From: Rhodobacteraceae bacterium UBA7436
Lineage (GTDB): Bacteria > Pseudomonadota > Alphaproteobacteria > Rhodobacterales > Rhodobacteraceae
Assembly: GCA_002478745.1 (NCBI GenBank)
Contig: DLQI01000058.1
Coordinates: 1 to 14,542, forward strand
Length of the DNA stretch: 14,542 nucleotides
Reading direction: 5' to 3'
The notes below the pieces were generated by a model, which did not search any database, was not told the origin of the DNA, and worked only from the letters and a program-made list of their open reading frames with translations. The first letter of the stretch is position 1. Each line of letters starts with the position of its first letter. Of the stretch, positions 7,701 to 14,542 are shown one piece after another. A program made the translations under genes and the position numbers.

Positions 7701-9485
7701 ATGATTCACAAAGTTATACGTAACCTTCTAACTTTAACTTTGGTCATGTGGAGCTTGGTATTGCCCGCTGCAGCGCAATCTACCGATGAGGTCGTATGGA
7801 TCCAAATCGAAGCTCAATCTAGTTTACGTGCAGGAACCGAAGCAGCACGTGATTATGCAGAAATTCTAGAAGATGTGAATGGTTTTGCACTTGGCGGCGG
7901 TTGGTACGGCGTTGCATTGGGCCCATACACACGTGCGGATGCTGAGACAGCATTGCGGTCTTACCGCCGCGATCGCCTGATCCCACGTGATGCATTTATT
8001 GCAGTGTCATCGAACCTTCGCCAACAATTCTGGCCAGTGGGGGCAAATATTTTAGACCCAGCGGTTGCGCCCGCCCCCGTCGAAACGGAAACCCCGAATA
8101 TTGTAGCAGAAGAAGCCCCAACGGCGGAACCGACGCCAGTGGCAGAAGCTGAGCCGGTAGAGCCTGCTGGCGAAACGCCCGCCGAGGCGCAACGCAGTGA
8201 ACGCGCGCTAAACCGTGAAGAAAAGAAAGACTTACAACGCCTGTTGCAATGGGCTGGCTTTTACAACGCTGCGATTGACGGATCATTTGGCCGTGGCACT
8301 CGTAACTCTATGGCCGCTTGGCAAGAAGCGAATGGCTATGAAGTCACTGGTATTCTGACGACCTCACAACGTGCTGACCTGTTGGCAAAGTACAATTCCA
8401 TCCTTGATGGTTTGGGCCTAGAAGTTGTGCGTGACGCAGAGGCGGGCATTGAAATTATGCTTCCGACAATCGAAGTCGCCTTTGACAAATACGAGTCACC
8501 TTTCGCTCAGTATAAATCTGTCGGTGACACCGGGGCCCGCGTTTTACTGATCAACCAGCCTGGCGATCAAAATACGCTCTTTGGCCTGTACGACATCATG
8601 CAAACACTAGAAGCGGTTCCCTTGGACGGGCCACGTGAGCGCAAAAAGAACAGCTTTGTCTTGATCGGTGAAAACGCAACCATGATCAGCGAAACCCGCG
8701 TCAGCTTGAACAACGGCCAGATCAAAGGCTTTACACTGATGTGGCCCGCTGGTGACGAAGAGCGCCGCCGCCGATTGATTGGTGAAATGGACAAAAGCTT
8801 GGTTCGCCTAGATACTGTTCTGGACCCCGCCGCTGGCTCTGATGAAGACCAAGCTATTGATCTGGTGTCAGGCCTTGAGGTTCGCAAACCTGCTATCTCC
8901 CGCTCCGGGTTTTACACCGATAACCGCGGCACAGTTGTAACAACAGCTGAGGCCGTCGAAAACTGCGCACGTATCACCATCGACGAACAATATGAGGCAG
9001 AACTTGTTGCGACATCCGATACCGGTATTGCGGTTCTGACGCCAAATGATTCATTGGCCCCCCTGAATGTTGCAGCCTTCAGCGCACAGACCCCGCGCCT
9101 AAACACCGAGGTCGCAATCGCAGGCTATAGCTATGAAGGTGTGCTGAACTCCCCATCAGTGACCTACGGCACACTGTCTGATCTGCGCGGCTTCCGTGGC
9201 GAAGAGAACCTTAACCGCTTTGCGCTGACTGCATTGGCAGGTGATGCGGGTGGTCCCGTTTTAGATGCAACCGGGGGCGTCTTGGGCATGTTGTTACCTG
9301 CGCCTTCCACCGGGCCACAGCTGCCGGATGATGTTGCGTTTTCCTTAGATCGCGAAACAATACAGACTGCATTGCGCGACGCAGGGAAGTCCAGCCAGAC
9401 AGCGCGATCCAGTGAACAAATGGCTGCAGAGGATATTTCAGCAGCCGCGCGCAGCATGACAGTATTGGTCAGCTGCTGGGAGTAG
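7701..9485 (+). CDS. Secreted SPOR / peptidoglycan-binding / trypsin-fold protein with substituted catalytic triad
   Basis: The 594-residue exported protein has four parts. Residues 1-25 are a signal peptide (likely cleaved after LPAAA). Residues about 33-100 form a SPOR-like region (WIQIEAQSS, GGGWYGVALGPYTRADAETA), a fold known to bind denuded peptidoglycan. A linker rich in Pro, Ala and Glu covers 118-165. Residues about 172-235 form a PG_binding_1 repeat (DLQRLLQWAGFYNAAIDGSFGRGTR). A trypsin-like domain covers about 390-560. The nearest counterparts of the triad are altered: TTAEAV has Glu417 where the family has His, SDTGIAVL has Gly442 at the usual Asp, and GDAGGPV has Ala516 in place of the Ser nucleophile. 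The protein is therefore probably a wall-bound scaffold or sensor rather than an active protease. It is monocistronic, divergent from glyQ and convergent with the ThDP gene. Confidence 0.88.
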   Translation: MIHKVIRNLLTLTLVMWSLVLPAAAQSTDEVVWIQIEAQSSLRAGTEAARDYAEILEDVNGFALGGGWYGVALGPYTRADAETALRSYRRDRLIPRDAFIAVSSNLRQQFWPVGANILDPAVAPAPVETETPNIVAEEAPTAEPTPVAEAEPVEPAGETPAEAQRSERALNREEKKDLQRLLQWAGFYNAAIDGSFGRGTRNSMAAWQEANGYEVTGILTTSQRADLLAKYNSILDGLGLEVVRDAEAGIEIMLPTIEVAFDKYESPFAQYKSVGDTGARVLLINQPGDQNTLFGLYDIMQTLEAVPLDGPRERKKNSFVLIGENATMISETRVSLNNGQIKGFTLMWPAGDEERRRRLIGEMDKSLVRLDTVLDPAAGSDEDQAIDLVSGLEVRKPAISRSGFYTDNRGTVVTTAEAVENCARITIDEQYEAELVATSDTGIAVLTPNDSLAPLNVAAFSAQTPRLNTEVAIAGYSYEGVLNSPSVTYGTLSDLRGFRGEENLNRFALTALAGDAGGPVLDATGGVLGMLLPAPSTGPQLPDDVAFSLDRETIQTALRDAGKSSQTARSSEQMAAEDISAAARSMTVLVSCWE

Positions 9486-9489
9486 CGTC

Positions 9490-9506
9490 TTGGGGCTTCG
9501 CCCCAA
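9490..9506. terminator. Hairpin between convergent genes, likely bidirectional terminator
   Basis: TTGGGGC (9490-9496) and GCCCCAA (9500-9506) form a perfect 7-bp stem around a TTC loop, four bases past the trypsin-fold gene's stop at 9485. There is no long T-run on either side. Its position between two converging genes makes a terminator role likely but not certain. It is the hairpin half of repeat copy B. Confidence 0.65.
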
Positions 9507-9509
9507 ACC

Positions 9510-9537
9510 CCAGAGTTTGTTCGGTAAGATGAAGTTA
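9510..9537 (+). repeat. Dispersed intergenic repeat, copy B
   Basis: This 28-bp unit (CCAGAGTTTGTTCGGTAAGA followed by TGAAGTTA) matches 23 of 28 bases with copy A at 3983-4010 in the same orientation, and all five differences are transitions. It follows a GGGGC/GCCCC hairpin, as copy A follows a GGGG/CCCC one. Its right end stops two bases before the TGA (9540-9542, minus strand) of the ThDP enzyme gene, exactly the spacing copy A has to the glyS stop. I infer a member of a roseobacter intergenic repeat family. Confidence 0.7.
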
Positions 9538-9539
9538 GC

Positions 9540-11144
9540 TCAGGCTAAGATTTCCGGCGTTATATAGATTAAGGTGGGCCCATCGGCGTTAAATGCCGAT
9601 CGAACCGCCGGTTCCAATTCGCTTAGGTTTTGGGGGGCGGCCGTCAGTGCGCCAAAGGCTTCGGCAAGTTTGCAGAAATCAGGGTTGTGTGCGATCACAG
9701 CATTGGGTGCAATTTGGGCGGCAGTCATGCTGTCTTCGATCTCGCCCAATTTTCCATTGTCCCAAAGAATGATAGGCAAGCTTAGCTGCAATTCGACGGC
9801 AACACCAAGTTCAGCCATCGTGTAGTGAAATCCGTAATCCCCTATGATGGCCATCGTTGGCTGATTTGGGCGCGCAATTGCCCCACCAATCGCTGCTGGC
9901 GTCGCGTAACCAAGGGTTCCAAAACCAGACGGGTGATGCCATTTCTTTGGCAGGTCCATATCCCACAGTTCGACCGCTGCGTAGGCCAATTGGGTCATGT
10001 CTGAATAGATCATCGTATCATGAGGGACGGCAGTTTGGAGCGCCTCAATGACAGGCGCAATGTTGGGACGCTCAGCAATTACTTCTGCACGCCAGCGCGC
10101 GCGCCATGCAGCAATAGCGTCTACCTTCCATTCCGTGCTCAGCGGTTCGTCAAACTGATCCGCCAAATCCAAGACAAAGTCAGCTCCGTCAGATTGCACA
10201 AACAAAGATGTTTTGGGGTCTGCCGCGCCTACGCTTGGGTCCAAATCGACGCGGATAACCTCGGCCCTGTGCCCAAGGTCATCGCGCCATAGGTCAACTT
10301 CGGCCAACTCACAGCCGACAACGACTATTAGGTCAGCCTTGGCTGCAACCTCTGCACTGCTGGGGCGCGCCAAGCAGGCACCAAATGTAAGTGGGTCAGC
10401 CGGATCAATTAGTCCGCGTCCCGCCGTGCTGACCATGCTTGCGGCACCAATGACTTGCATTGCGCTTGCAACGCCATCGCAACTACCTTTTGCAACACCA
10501 CCGCCCAAGAAGAACAAGGGGTTCCGCGCATGACGCAATCGAGTGGCTATGCCTTGAACGATACTATCATCAACGCTTTGGCGGCTCATCGCGCTTGGAT
10601 TGCGCGCGACTGGAGCAGCCAGCCCCTCCAACAAACCAATGGGCACCTGAATATGCTTGGGTCGTGGCCGTGTATTTTGGAACTCTGCAAACGCGCGATC
10701 AATCATCGTGTATGCGGCCTCTGCAGATCCAGCCTCTTCAGACCAGTCGCAAACAGTCTCAGCCGCAGCACGTTGATCCTTCATCTGATGAAGCTGGCCT
10801 TTGCGCGCCGACACCTCGTCCAAGCAGGACGATATTACCAACATCGGTACGGAATCAGAGTACGCTTGTCCCATTGGCGTCATAATATTACACAGTCCCG
10901 GGCCAGTGATCACATACGCCACGCCAGGCTTGCCAGCAGCGCGCGCGTACCCATCAGCCATAAAACCAGCACCTTGTTCGTGACGTGCTAAAACATGCCT
11001 AATTCCAGCCTCTTCAATGCCACGGTACATTTCCTGATTGTGAACACCCGGTATCCCAAAGATCACATCAACACCGCGATCCTTCAGCATGTGAGAGATT
11101 TGCGCCCCAAGAGGACGAGACAGCGCGTTTGATAGTTTAGACAT
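9540..11144 (-). CDS. Thiamine-diphosphate-dependent decarboxylase, AruI-like (5-guanidino-2-oxopentanoate decarboxylase / acetolactate synthase superfamily)
   Basis: The 534-residue protein has the three-domain acetolactate synthase fold. The N-terminal ThDP domain has VDVIFGIPGVHNQEMYRGIE and RHEQGAGFMADGYARAAGKPG, where Glu56 is the cofactor-activating glutamate. A central domain follows. The C-terminal domain has the metal/diphosphate motif IIGDYGFHYTMAELGVAVEL and then LWDNGKLGEIEDS. The motif is GDY...DN (Asp436, Asn463) rather than GDG...NN, but the two metal-ligand positions are kept. The pattern is closest to proteins annotated as 5-guanidino-2-oxopentanoate decarboxylase, which act in arginine transaminase catabolism; the substrate here is inferred, and another 2-oxo acid is possible. 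It contains no separate FAD-type regulatory partner gene nearby. The ATG abuts the trkH TAG (TAGATG), with GGAGG 6 nt upstream inside the trkH coding end. Confidence 0.85.
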   Translation of the reverse strand: MSKLSNALSRPLGAQISHMLKDRGVDVIFGIPGVHNQEMYRGIEEAGIRHVLARHEQGAGFMADGYARAAGKPGVAYVITGPGLCNIMTPMGQAYSDSVPMLVISSCLDEVSARKGQLHQMKDQRAAAETVCDWSEEAGSAEAAYTMIDRAFAEFQNTRPRPKHIQVPIGLLEGLAAPVARNPSAMSRQSVDDSIVQGIATRLRHARNPLFFLGGGVAKGSCDGVASAMQVIGAASMVSTAGRGLIDPADPLTFGACLARPSSAEVAAKADLIVVVGCELAEVDLWRDDLGHRAEVIRVDLDPSVGAADPKTSLFVQSDGADFVLDLADQFDEPLSTEWKVDAIAAWRARWRAEVIAERPNIAPVIEALQTAVPHDTMIYSDMTQLAYAAVELWDMDLPKKWHHPSGFGTLGYATPAAIGGAIARPNQPTMAIIGDYGFHYTMAELGVAVELQLSLPIILWDNGKLGEIEDSMTAAQIAPNAVIAHNPDFCKLAEAFGALTAAPQNLSELEPAVRSAFNADGPTLIYITPEILA

Positions 11145-12593
11145 CTAGGCCCTCCAGAAATGAACCGTCAGCAACGCGTAAACCACCATTAGCTCAAGTC
11201 GTCCAATAAGCATTCCCGCCGCAAGCAACCATTTGGCAGCGTCATTCAGGCCCGAGAAATTGCCCGCAGGTCCGATCTGATCGCCAAGGCCTGGACCGAT
11301 GTTTGCAAGTGCAGATGCGGCCCCAGAGACCGACGTGACGAAATCCAAACCCGTCATGCCCAATGCGACAGCCAAAACCCCAAGGGTTACAACGAAGAAG
11401 GTGAAAAACGAAATAACCGAACTTAACACATCATCGCCCACAGGCCGACCCGCATAGCGCGGCGTGAATACCCCGTGTGGGCTACGTGTTTTTCGCAACT
11501 GCGCGCGAATGGATGCGAACAACAATTGATACCGGAATATTTTAATAGAACAAGCTGTTGAACCCGCACACCCGCCGATCAATCCAATGAAGAAGAAGAT
11601 TGAGATCACGAATGATCCCCAGCCCATGTAATCCACACTGGCATAGCCCGTGCCCGAAATGATTGAGGTGATGTTGAACAGTGCCTCGCGAATGGCTTGC
11701 TCTGGATCATGTGGGAAAATCACTGTCAGTGTTAGCGCGACAACGCCTGCAGCAATCGCAATCACCATTAGAAACGCACGGATCTGCGGATCGCGCCACA
11801 AGGGCAACGCACTCCCATTGAGAAGTTGAACGTAACGCACAAATGGCAATGCAGCGAGGATCATAAAGACTGTTGCCACATATTCCATCGGACCTGAAAA
11901 CATACCAAACGAGGCGTCATAGGTGGAAAACCCACCCGTCGAAACCGTAGTGAGCGCATGAACGGTTCCGTCGAACGGGTTCATTCCAAAGGCCATATAA
12001 AAGATCGCGCAAATTGCAGTCAGAGCAACGTAGATGACAGAAATGCGGCTGGCAATTTCAGTCGCACGCGGTAGAATTTTTCCTAAGGTATCAAAACCTT
12101 CGGATCGGAAAATCTGCATCCCACCAACGCGCAGTTCTGGCAGGAACACCATGGCCACAACAATGATACCAATGCCGCCGAGCCATTGTAGGATACCGCG
12201 CCACAACAACAGCCCCTTGGGTAGCGTTTCCAACCCGAAGAAAACAGTTGAACCTGTTGTAGTAAGACCTGACATCGCTTCGAAGAACGCATCGACATAG
12301 CGTGCTTCTGTGGCACCAAAAACGAATGGCAACGCCCCAAAGATAGGCAGCATCAGCCAAACGCCGGTCGTAAGAATAAAAGTTTGCTGAATTGTGAGCC
12401 CTTGGCGCACCGCGTTGGCGCAGCTGAGCGACAAGATGCCACCGACCAAAATGGTGATCATCGCGCTTTCAGCAAAAGCAGGCCAATGGCCCAAGCCTTC
12501 GGCTACATCAACAACCAAAGGCAACAGCATGGCAAAACCAAGCATAGTGACCAAAAGGCCGATCACGTATCCAACTGGGCGCAGGTCAAACAT
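11145..12593 (-). CDS. trkH: Potassium uptake protein TrkH (Trk/Ktr membrane subunit)
   Basis: TrkH is the inner-membrane channel-like subunit that takes up K+ with the cytoplasmic NAD/nucleotide-binding TrkA. The protein (482 residues from the ATG at 12593) is hydrophobic throughout. It shows the four pore-loop filter motifs, each with its glycine: SGLTTTGSTV (about 108-118), TTVSTGGFSTYD, SGTGYASVDY and ALANIGPGLG. It also has LQWLGGIGIIVVAMVFLPELRVGGMQIFRSE and GCAGSTACSIKIFR, typical of TrkH. Length matches the family (about 480). The frame is open further to a TTG at 12629, but neither site has a clear ribosome-binding site, so I prefer the ATG that begins MFDLRPVGYV. No trkA lies in the window. 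The downstream decarboxylase starts at its stop codon. Confidence 0.93.
   Translation of the reverse strand: MFDLRPVGYVIGLLVTMLGFAMLLPLVVDVAEGLGHWPAFAESAMITILVGGILSLSCANAVRQGLTIQQTFILTTGVWLMLPIFGALPFVFGATEARYVDAFFEAMSGLTTTGSTVFFGLETLPKGLLLWRGILQWLGGIGIIVVAMVFLPELRVGGMQIFRSEGFDTLGKILPRATEIASRISVIYVALTAICAIFYMAFGMNPFDGTVHALTTVSTGGFSTYDASFGMFSGPMEYVATVFMILAALPFVRYVQLLNGSALPLWRDPQIRAFLMVIAIAAGVVALTLTVIFPHDPEQAIREALFNITSIISGTGYASVDYMGWGSFVISIFFFIGLIGGCAGSTACSIKIFRYQLLFASIRAQLRKTRSPHGVFTPRYAGRPVGDDVLSSVISFFTFFVVTLGVLAVALGMTGLDFVTSVSGAASALANIGPGLGDQIGPAGNFSGLNDAAKWLLAAGMLIGRLELMVVYALLTVHFWRA
11150..11155 (-). promoter_or_regulatory. Shine-Dalgarno site of the ThDP gene inside the trkH 3' end
   Basis: GGAGGG on the minus strand is encoded by the Trp-Arg-Ala end of trkH and lies 5 nt from the ATG at 11144. 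The stop TAG sits between them. It fixes the start of the decarboxylase and suggests re-initiation by ribosomes finishing trkH. Confidence 0.75.
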
Positions 12594-12655
12594 AGCCGCA
12601 GCGTTGGCCCGACCCGCGTCCACTGTCAATACCGTGAGTGGTAGATTTGGCTGTC

Positions 12656-12883
12656 TTAGATGTACAAACGATCGCGAAAAACATGCAGCGCAATGTCGCT
12701 ACGGTTTAGACGCATAGCTGCAAGCTCTTCGTCAGACTTGGCATTCAGTGCGGCGATCTGTTCGCTGCGCACTTCGGCAGAGCGTGCCATCGCGCTATTT
12801 TCGATCATGTTTACAAAGAACGATGAAATTGCCGCTGTGAAGCCACCGAAATAGATTGGTGCATTTGTAGATTGTACTGACAT
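12656..12883 (-). CDS. Small DUF1127-like protein
   Basis: This is a 75-residue protein. Residues about 10-30 are mildly hydrophobic (FGGFTAAISSFFVNMIENSA). The C-terminal half reads RSEQIAALNAKSDEELAAMRLNRSDIALHVFRD, the pattern of DUF1127 (YjiS-like) small proteins: a helix, a SDEELA turn, then an R-x-DI helix. Some family members are stress- or phosphate-related, and small arginine-rich versions may bind RNA; a role here is not shown. The ATG at 12883 has AAAGG about 7 nt upstream. The gene lies 62 bp ahead of trkH on the same strand and could share its transcript. Two TTCGAA palindromes lie just upstream of its start. Confidence 0.75.
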   Translation of the reverse strand: MSVQSTNAPIYFGGFTAAISSFFVNMIENSAMARSAEVRSEQIAALNAKSDEELAAMRLNRSDIALHVFRDRLYI

Positions 12884-13030
12884 TTTGAAACCTTTTCGAA
12901 ATCTTCGAATGACGGGCCGATCCCGTGTGTTTCACCTAAAATGTAGCGCCCTGAGTTACCAATGCTGAATTCGCATAGCCGCTGCTCACTTAGTGAAGGG
13001 CTGCGTGGGCGTTGTAACAACCTGTGCGAT

Positions 13031-13444
13031 TTAAACCCCGACGTCAGGCCCTAAACAGATCATTTCCTGATCTGTATCTTGCGCTTCATACAGGTCAACT
13101 TTCTGCGGATCACCACTAAAACGCGCAGTCAAACCGCTGGGGCCTTTTTCAAATGTCCAACATTGAGGTGTGTTTTTATCTTCATAAACAAAGCAAATCT
13201 CGCCCGCCTCTTCATACCAATAACCATCCTTGCAGATGCCATCCAAAAATGACCATTGAACCCGACGATTTTCCAGATATCGCTCCGCCCCATATGGTTT
13301 GCCTGTTTGGCCAAAAAACAGCGTTTTACCTTTTGTATAGGCGTCAAACTCCGCAGCGCTCATTGTTTCAGCATTTGCCGTTCCGCCCACCAAAAGACAG
13401 ACCGTTAGCGCAGCCCGCAAAATCAGTTTGGTCAAACAAGTCAT
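13031..13444 (-). CDS. Small secreted four-cysteine protein of unknown function
   Basis: This is a 137-residue exported protein. Residues 1-25 are a signal peptide (LTKLILRAALTVCLLVGG, cleavage after ANA). The mature part begins ETMSAAEFDAYTKGKTLFFG and contains YGAERYLENRRVQWSF, GICKDGYWYEEAGEICFVYED and QCWTFEKGPSGL, ending ICLGPDVGV. Four cysteines (71, 84, 95, 130) probably form two disulfides in the periplasm. I recognise it as a conserved roseobacter hypothetical protein from memory but know no function. Its ATG immediately follows the TAG of the broken alkB-like gene (TAGATG), and no strong ribosome-binding site is seen, so it probably depended on coupled translation with that gene. 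Confidence 0.82.
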   Translation of the reverse strand: MTCLTKLILRAALTVCLLVGGTANAETMSAAEFDAYTKGKTLFFGQTGKPYGAERYLENRRVQWSFLDGICKDGYWYEEAGEICFVYEDKNTPQCWTFEKGPSGLTARFSGDPQKVDLYEAQDTDQEMICLGPDVGV

Positions 13445-14300
13445 CTAATGGGTCATCCACTTTGCCACACGGCGGTCCATTACCCTGCACCAGATATTTG
13501 GCACCAAGGCCAAACAGGCCATCACAGGCAACGGCTGGGGCAGGATTGGCATTGTGCTTTCATCCAACTCCAAGGATGGAAAATTGCGGCTTGGCCGTGT
13601 GTGGTGATCAGAATGGCGCGGCGCATTCAACATCATCGCGCTGGAATACCAATGTGGCGTATTCCATGAGTGGTTTGGGCCGATAGGTTCAAAACGACCA
13701 TCCTCCAACATCTTTCGCCGAAGGCCGTAATGCTGAACGTAATCGGAAAGAAACAACTGGATCTGAGCATAGGCTGCGATAGCAAGCAATGCGACCAGCC
13801 CTGTAAAACCGCCAATGATTAAAGAAGCCAAAACAGTTAGAACTCCACCTGTTATGTATCCAACATAAGGATGAGAACCGCGCGATAACACTTGTTTTGC
13901 GCCCGCACGTGCAATGTTTTCGGCCATCAATCCCTCTTGAAAACCACCCAACCATGCCCGCATCAGAAAGTGATAGAACCCTTCGCCAGATCGCGCAGAA
14001 TTTGGATCACGATCCGTCCCAGCGTGAACATGATGCACTTTAGGGTGGGCGCTGGCGTGATGCCCAAACACAAGTCGTCAAAACGACGAAATGCGCAACA
14101 CCAATCAACAGCGACAAACCATGTCCGTTCTCGTTAGAAACCTCGATGGGTTTGGCGTTTGTAATTCGATCCAAAATGAAAACCAAAACCGTAATGCTAA
14201 AGACACTAGCCAATGGCAATACGCCACCAAATGCACAGGCTGGAACCAGCAGTAGCGCGGGAAAAAGGCTGGCAAATGCAAAGATTATCATCGGGCGCAT
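13445..14300 (-). pseudogene. AlkB-type membrane di-iron monooxygenase (alkane 1-monooxygenase/desaturase family), internal deletion and frameshift
   Basis: Two frames together encode most of an AlkB-like integral-membrane hydroxylase. The first frame (ATG 14300 to TAA 14040) gives the N-terminal membrane helices, MRPMIIFAFASLFPALLLVP... up to HFVVLTTCVWA. The second frame (about 14071 to 13445) gives the rest: FGHHASAHPKVHH (second His box), LSDYVQHYGLRR, MLNAPRHSDHH (third His box) and the C-terminus. In this family about 60 residues lie between these parts, including the first His box (NAHELIHR-like). They are absent, and the reading frame changes at the join. The join falls in GTTTGGG (minus strand, 14063-14069), which can be read as the end of the first part and the start of the second. 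Without the first His box no di-iron centre can form. An assembly error is the main alternative. Confidence 0.8.
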
Positions 14301-14535
14301 ATTCTAAGAGCTTTCAATTATTTGTACGCCTTATAGACCTCGGTTCTTAACATTAAGCAATGAAAACACCCCGGCCTGCCGTTCACTTTAGGAAACCTTG
14401 CAGCCCATTCACGACAAAGCTAATGCCAAGTGATCTGAAACCCGCCCTGAACTGTCGTTTTTGGGGGTAATCGACAGACCAAACCCTGCTACCAAACCCT
14501 CAATTCTTGATCGACTTTGCATGCGGAGACAGCAC
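14301..14535. other. Intergenic region, presumed divergent promoters
   Basis: About 235 bp separate the alkB-like start from a possible start on the other strand. I see no RNA gene, no convincing terminator and no promoter at standard spacing. It would have to carry the promoter of the alkB-like gene reading left and of any gene reading right. Confidence 0.4.
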
Positions 14536-14542
14536 ATGGCCA
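14536..14542 (+). CDS. Possible start of a rightward gene cut by the window edge
   Basis: ATGGCCA at the right end is preceded by GGAG at 14525-14528 with a 7-nt spacer. An ATG at 14521 is in the same frame but lacks a ribosome-binding site. Only two codons are visible, so nothing can be said about the product. Confidence 0.3.

Noticed and set aside
10455..10991. Open plus-strand frame of 178 codons antisense to the ThDP gene
   Set aside because: It overlaps the conserved N-terminal half of the decarboxylase in another frame. The translation looks random, and no good ribosome-binding site is visible.
12594..12629. Upstream TTG start for TrkH and TTGACA (minus strand, 12629-12624) as a promoter -35
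   Set aside because: No ribosome-binding site precedes the TTG, and the extra 12 residues are not TrkH-like. The TTGACA has only GC-rich sequence at the -10 distance.
14040..14300. Separate small membrane protein of 86 residues
   Set aside because: Its sequence is the N-terminal part of an AlkB-like enzyme, and the next frame continues the same protein from the second His box. It is better explained as half of one broken gene.

Overview
The window looks like a chromosomal segment of an alphaproteobacterium of the Rhodobacteraceae (roseobacter group). This rests on the protein sequences (two-subunit glycyl-tRNA synthetase, FolB, TrkH and several small proteins of roseobacter type) and on the gene order. 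GC content looks moderate by eye rather than very high, which would fit a lower-GC roseobacter such as the Octadecabacter or Loktanella kind. That genus-level guess is inference only.

Left block (1-7502, all on the minus strand, read right to left): glyQ, a small membrane-anchored protein, and glyS are joined by 1-base and 4-base stop/start overlaps and form one translation-coupled unit. After a 121-bp gap holding a fold-back and a dispersed repeat come a PPDK-like PEP-utilising enzyme, a secreted SleB-type cell-wall hydrolase, and folB, which runs off the left edge.

Centre (7503-9539): a 198-bp divergent promoter region separates glyQ from a plus-strand gene for a secreted SPOR / peptidoglycan-binding / trypsin-fold protein. 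All three positions expected for its catalytic triad are substituted, so it is probably a pseudoprotease. It converges on the next block through a strong GC hairpin and a second copy of the dispersed repeat.

Right block (9540-14300, minus strand): a DUF1127-like small protein, the potassium transporter subunit TrkH and a thiamine-diphosphate decarboxylase (AruI-like) follow one another, with the decarboxylase start abutting the trkH stop. Upstream of these are a small secreted four-cysteine protein and the remains of an AlkB-type membrane di-iron monooxygenase. The latter has lost an internal segment including its first histidine box and is frameshifted at the junction. A possible divergent gene starts at the very right edge.

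No mobile element, phage gene, CRISPR array, tRNA or rRNA was seen. No gene-free stretch exceeds 300 bases. The points most worth a second look are the deleted alkB-like gene, the triad-less trypsin-fold protein, the PPDK-like enzyme with an altered ATP-grasp site, and a 28-bp repeat placed identically against two stop codons.
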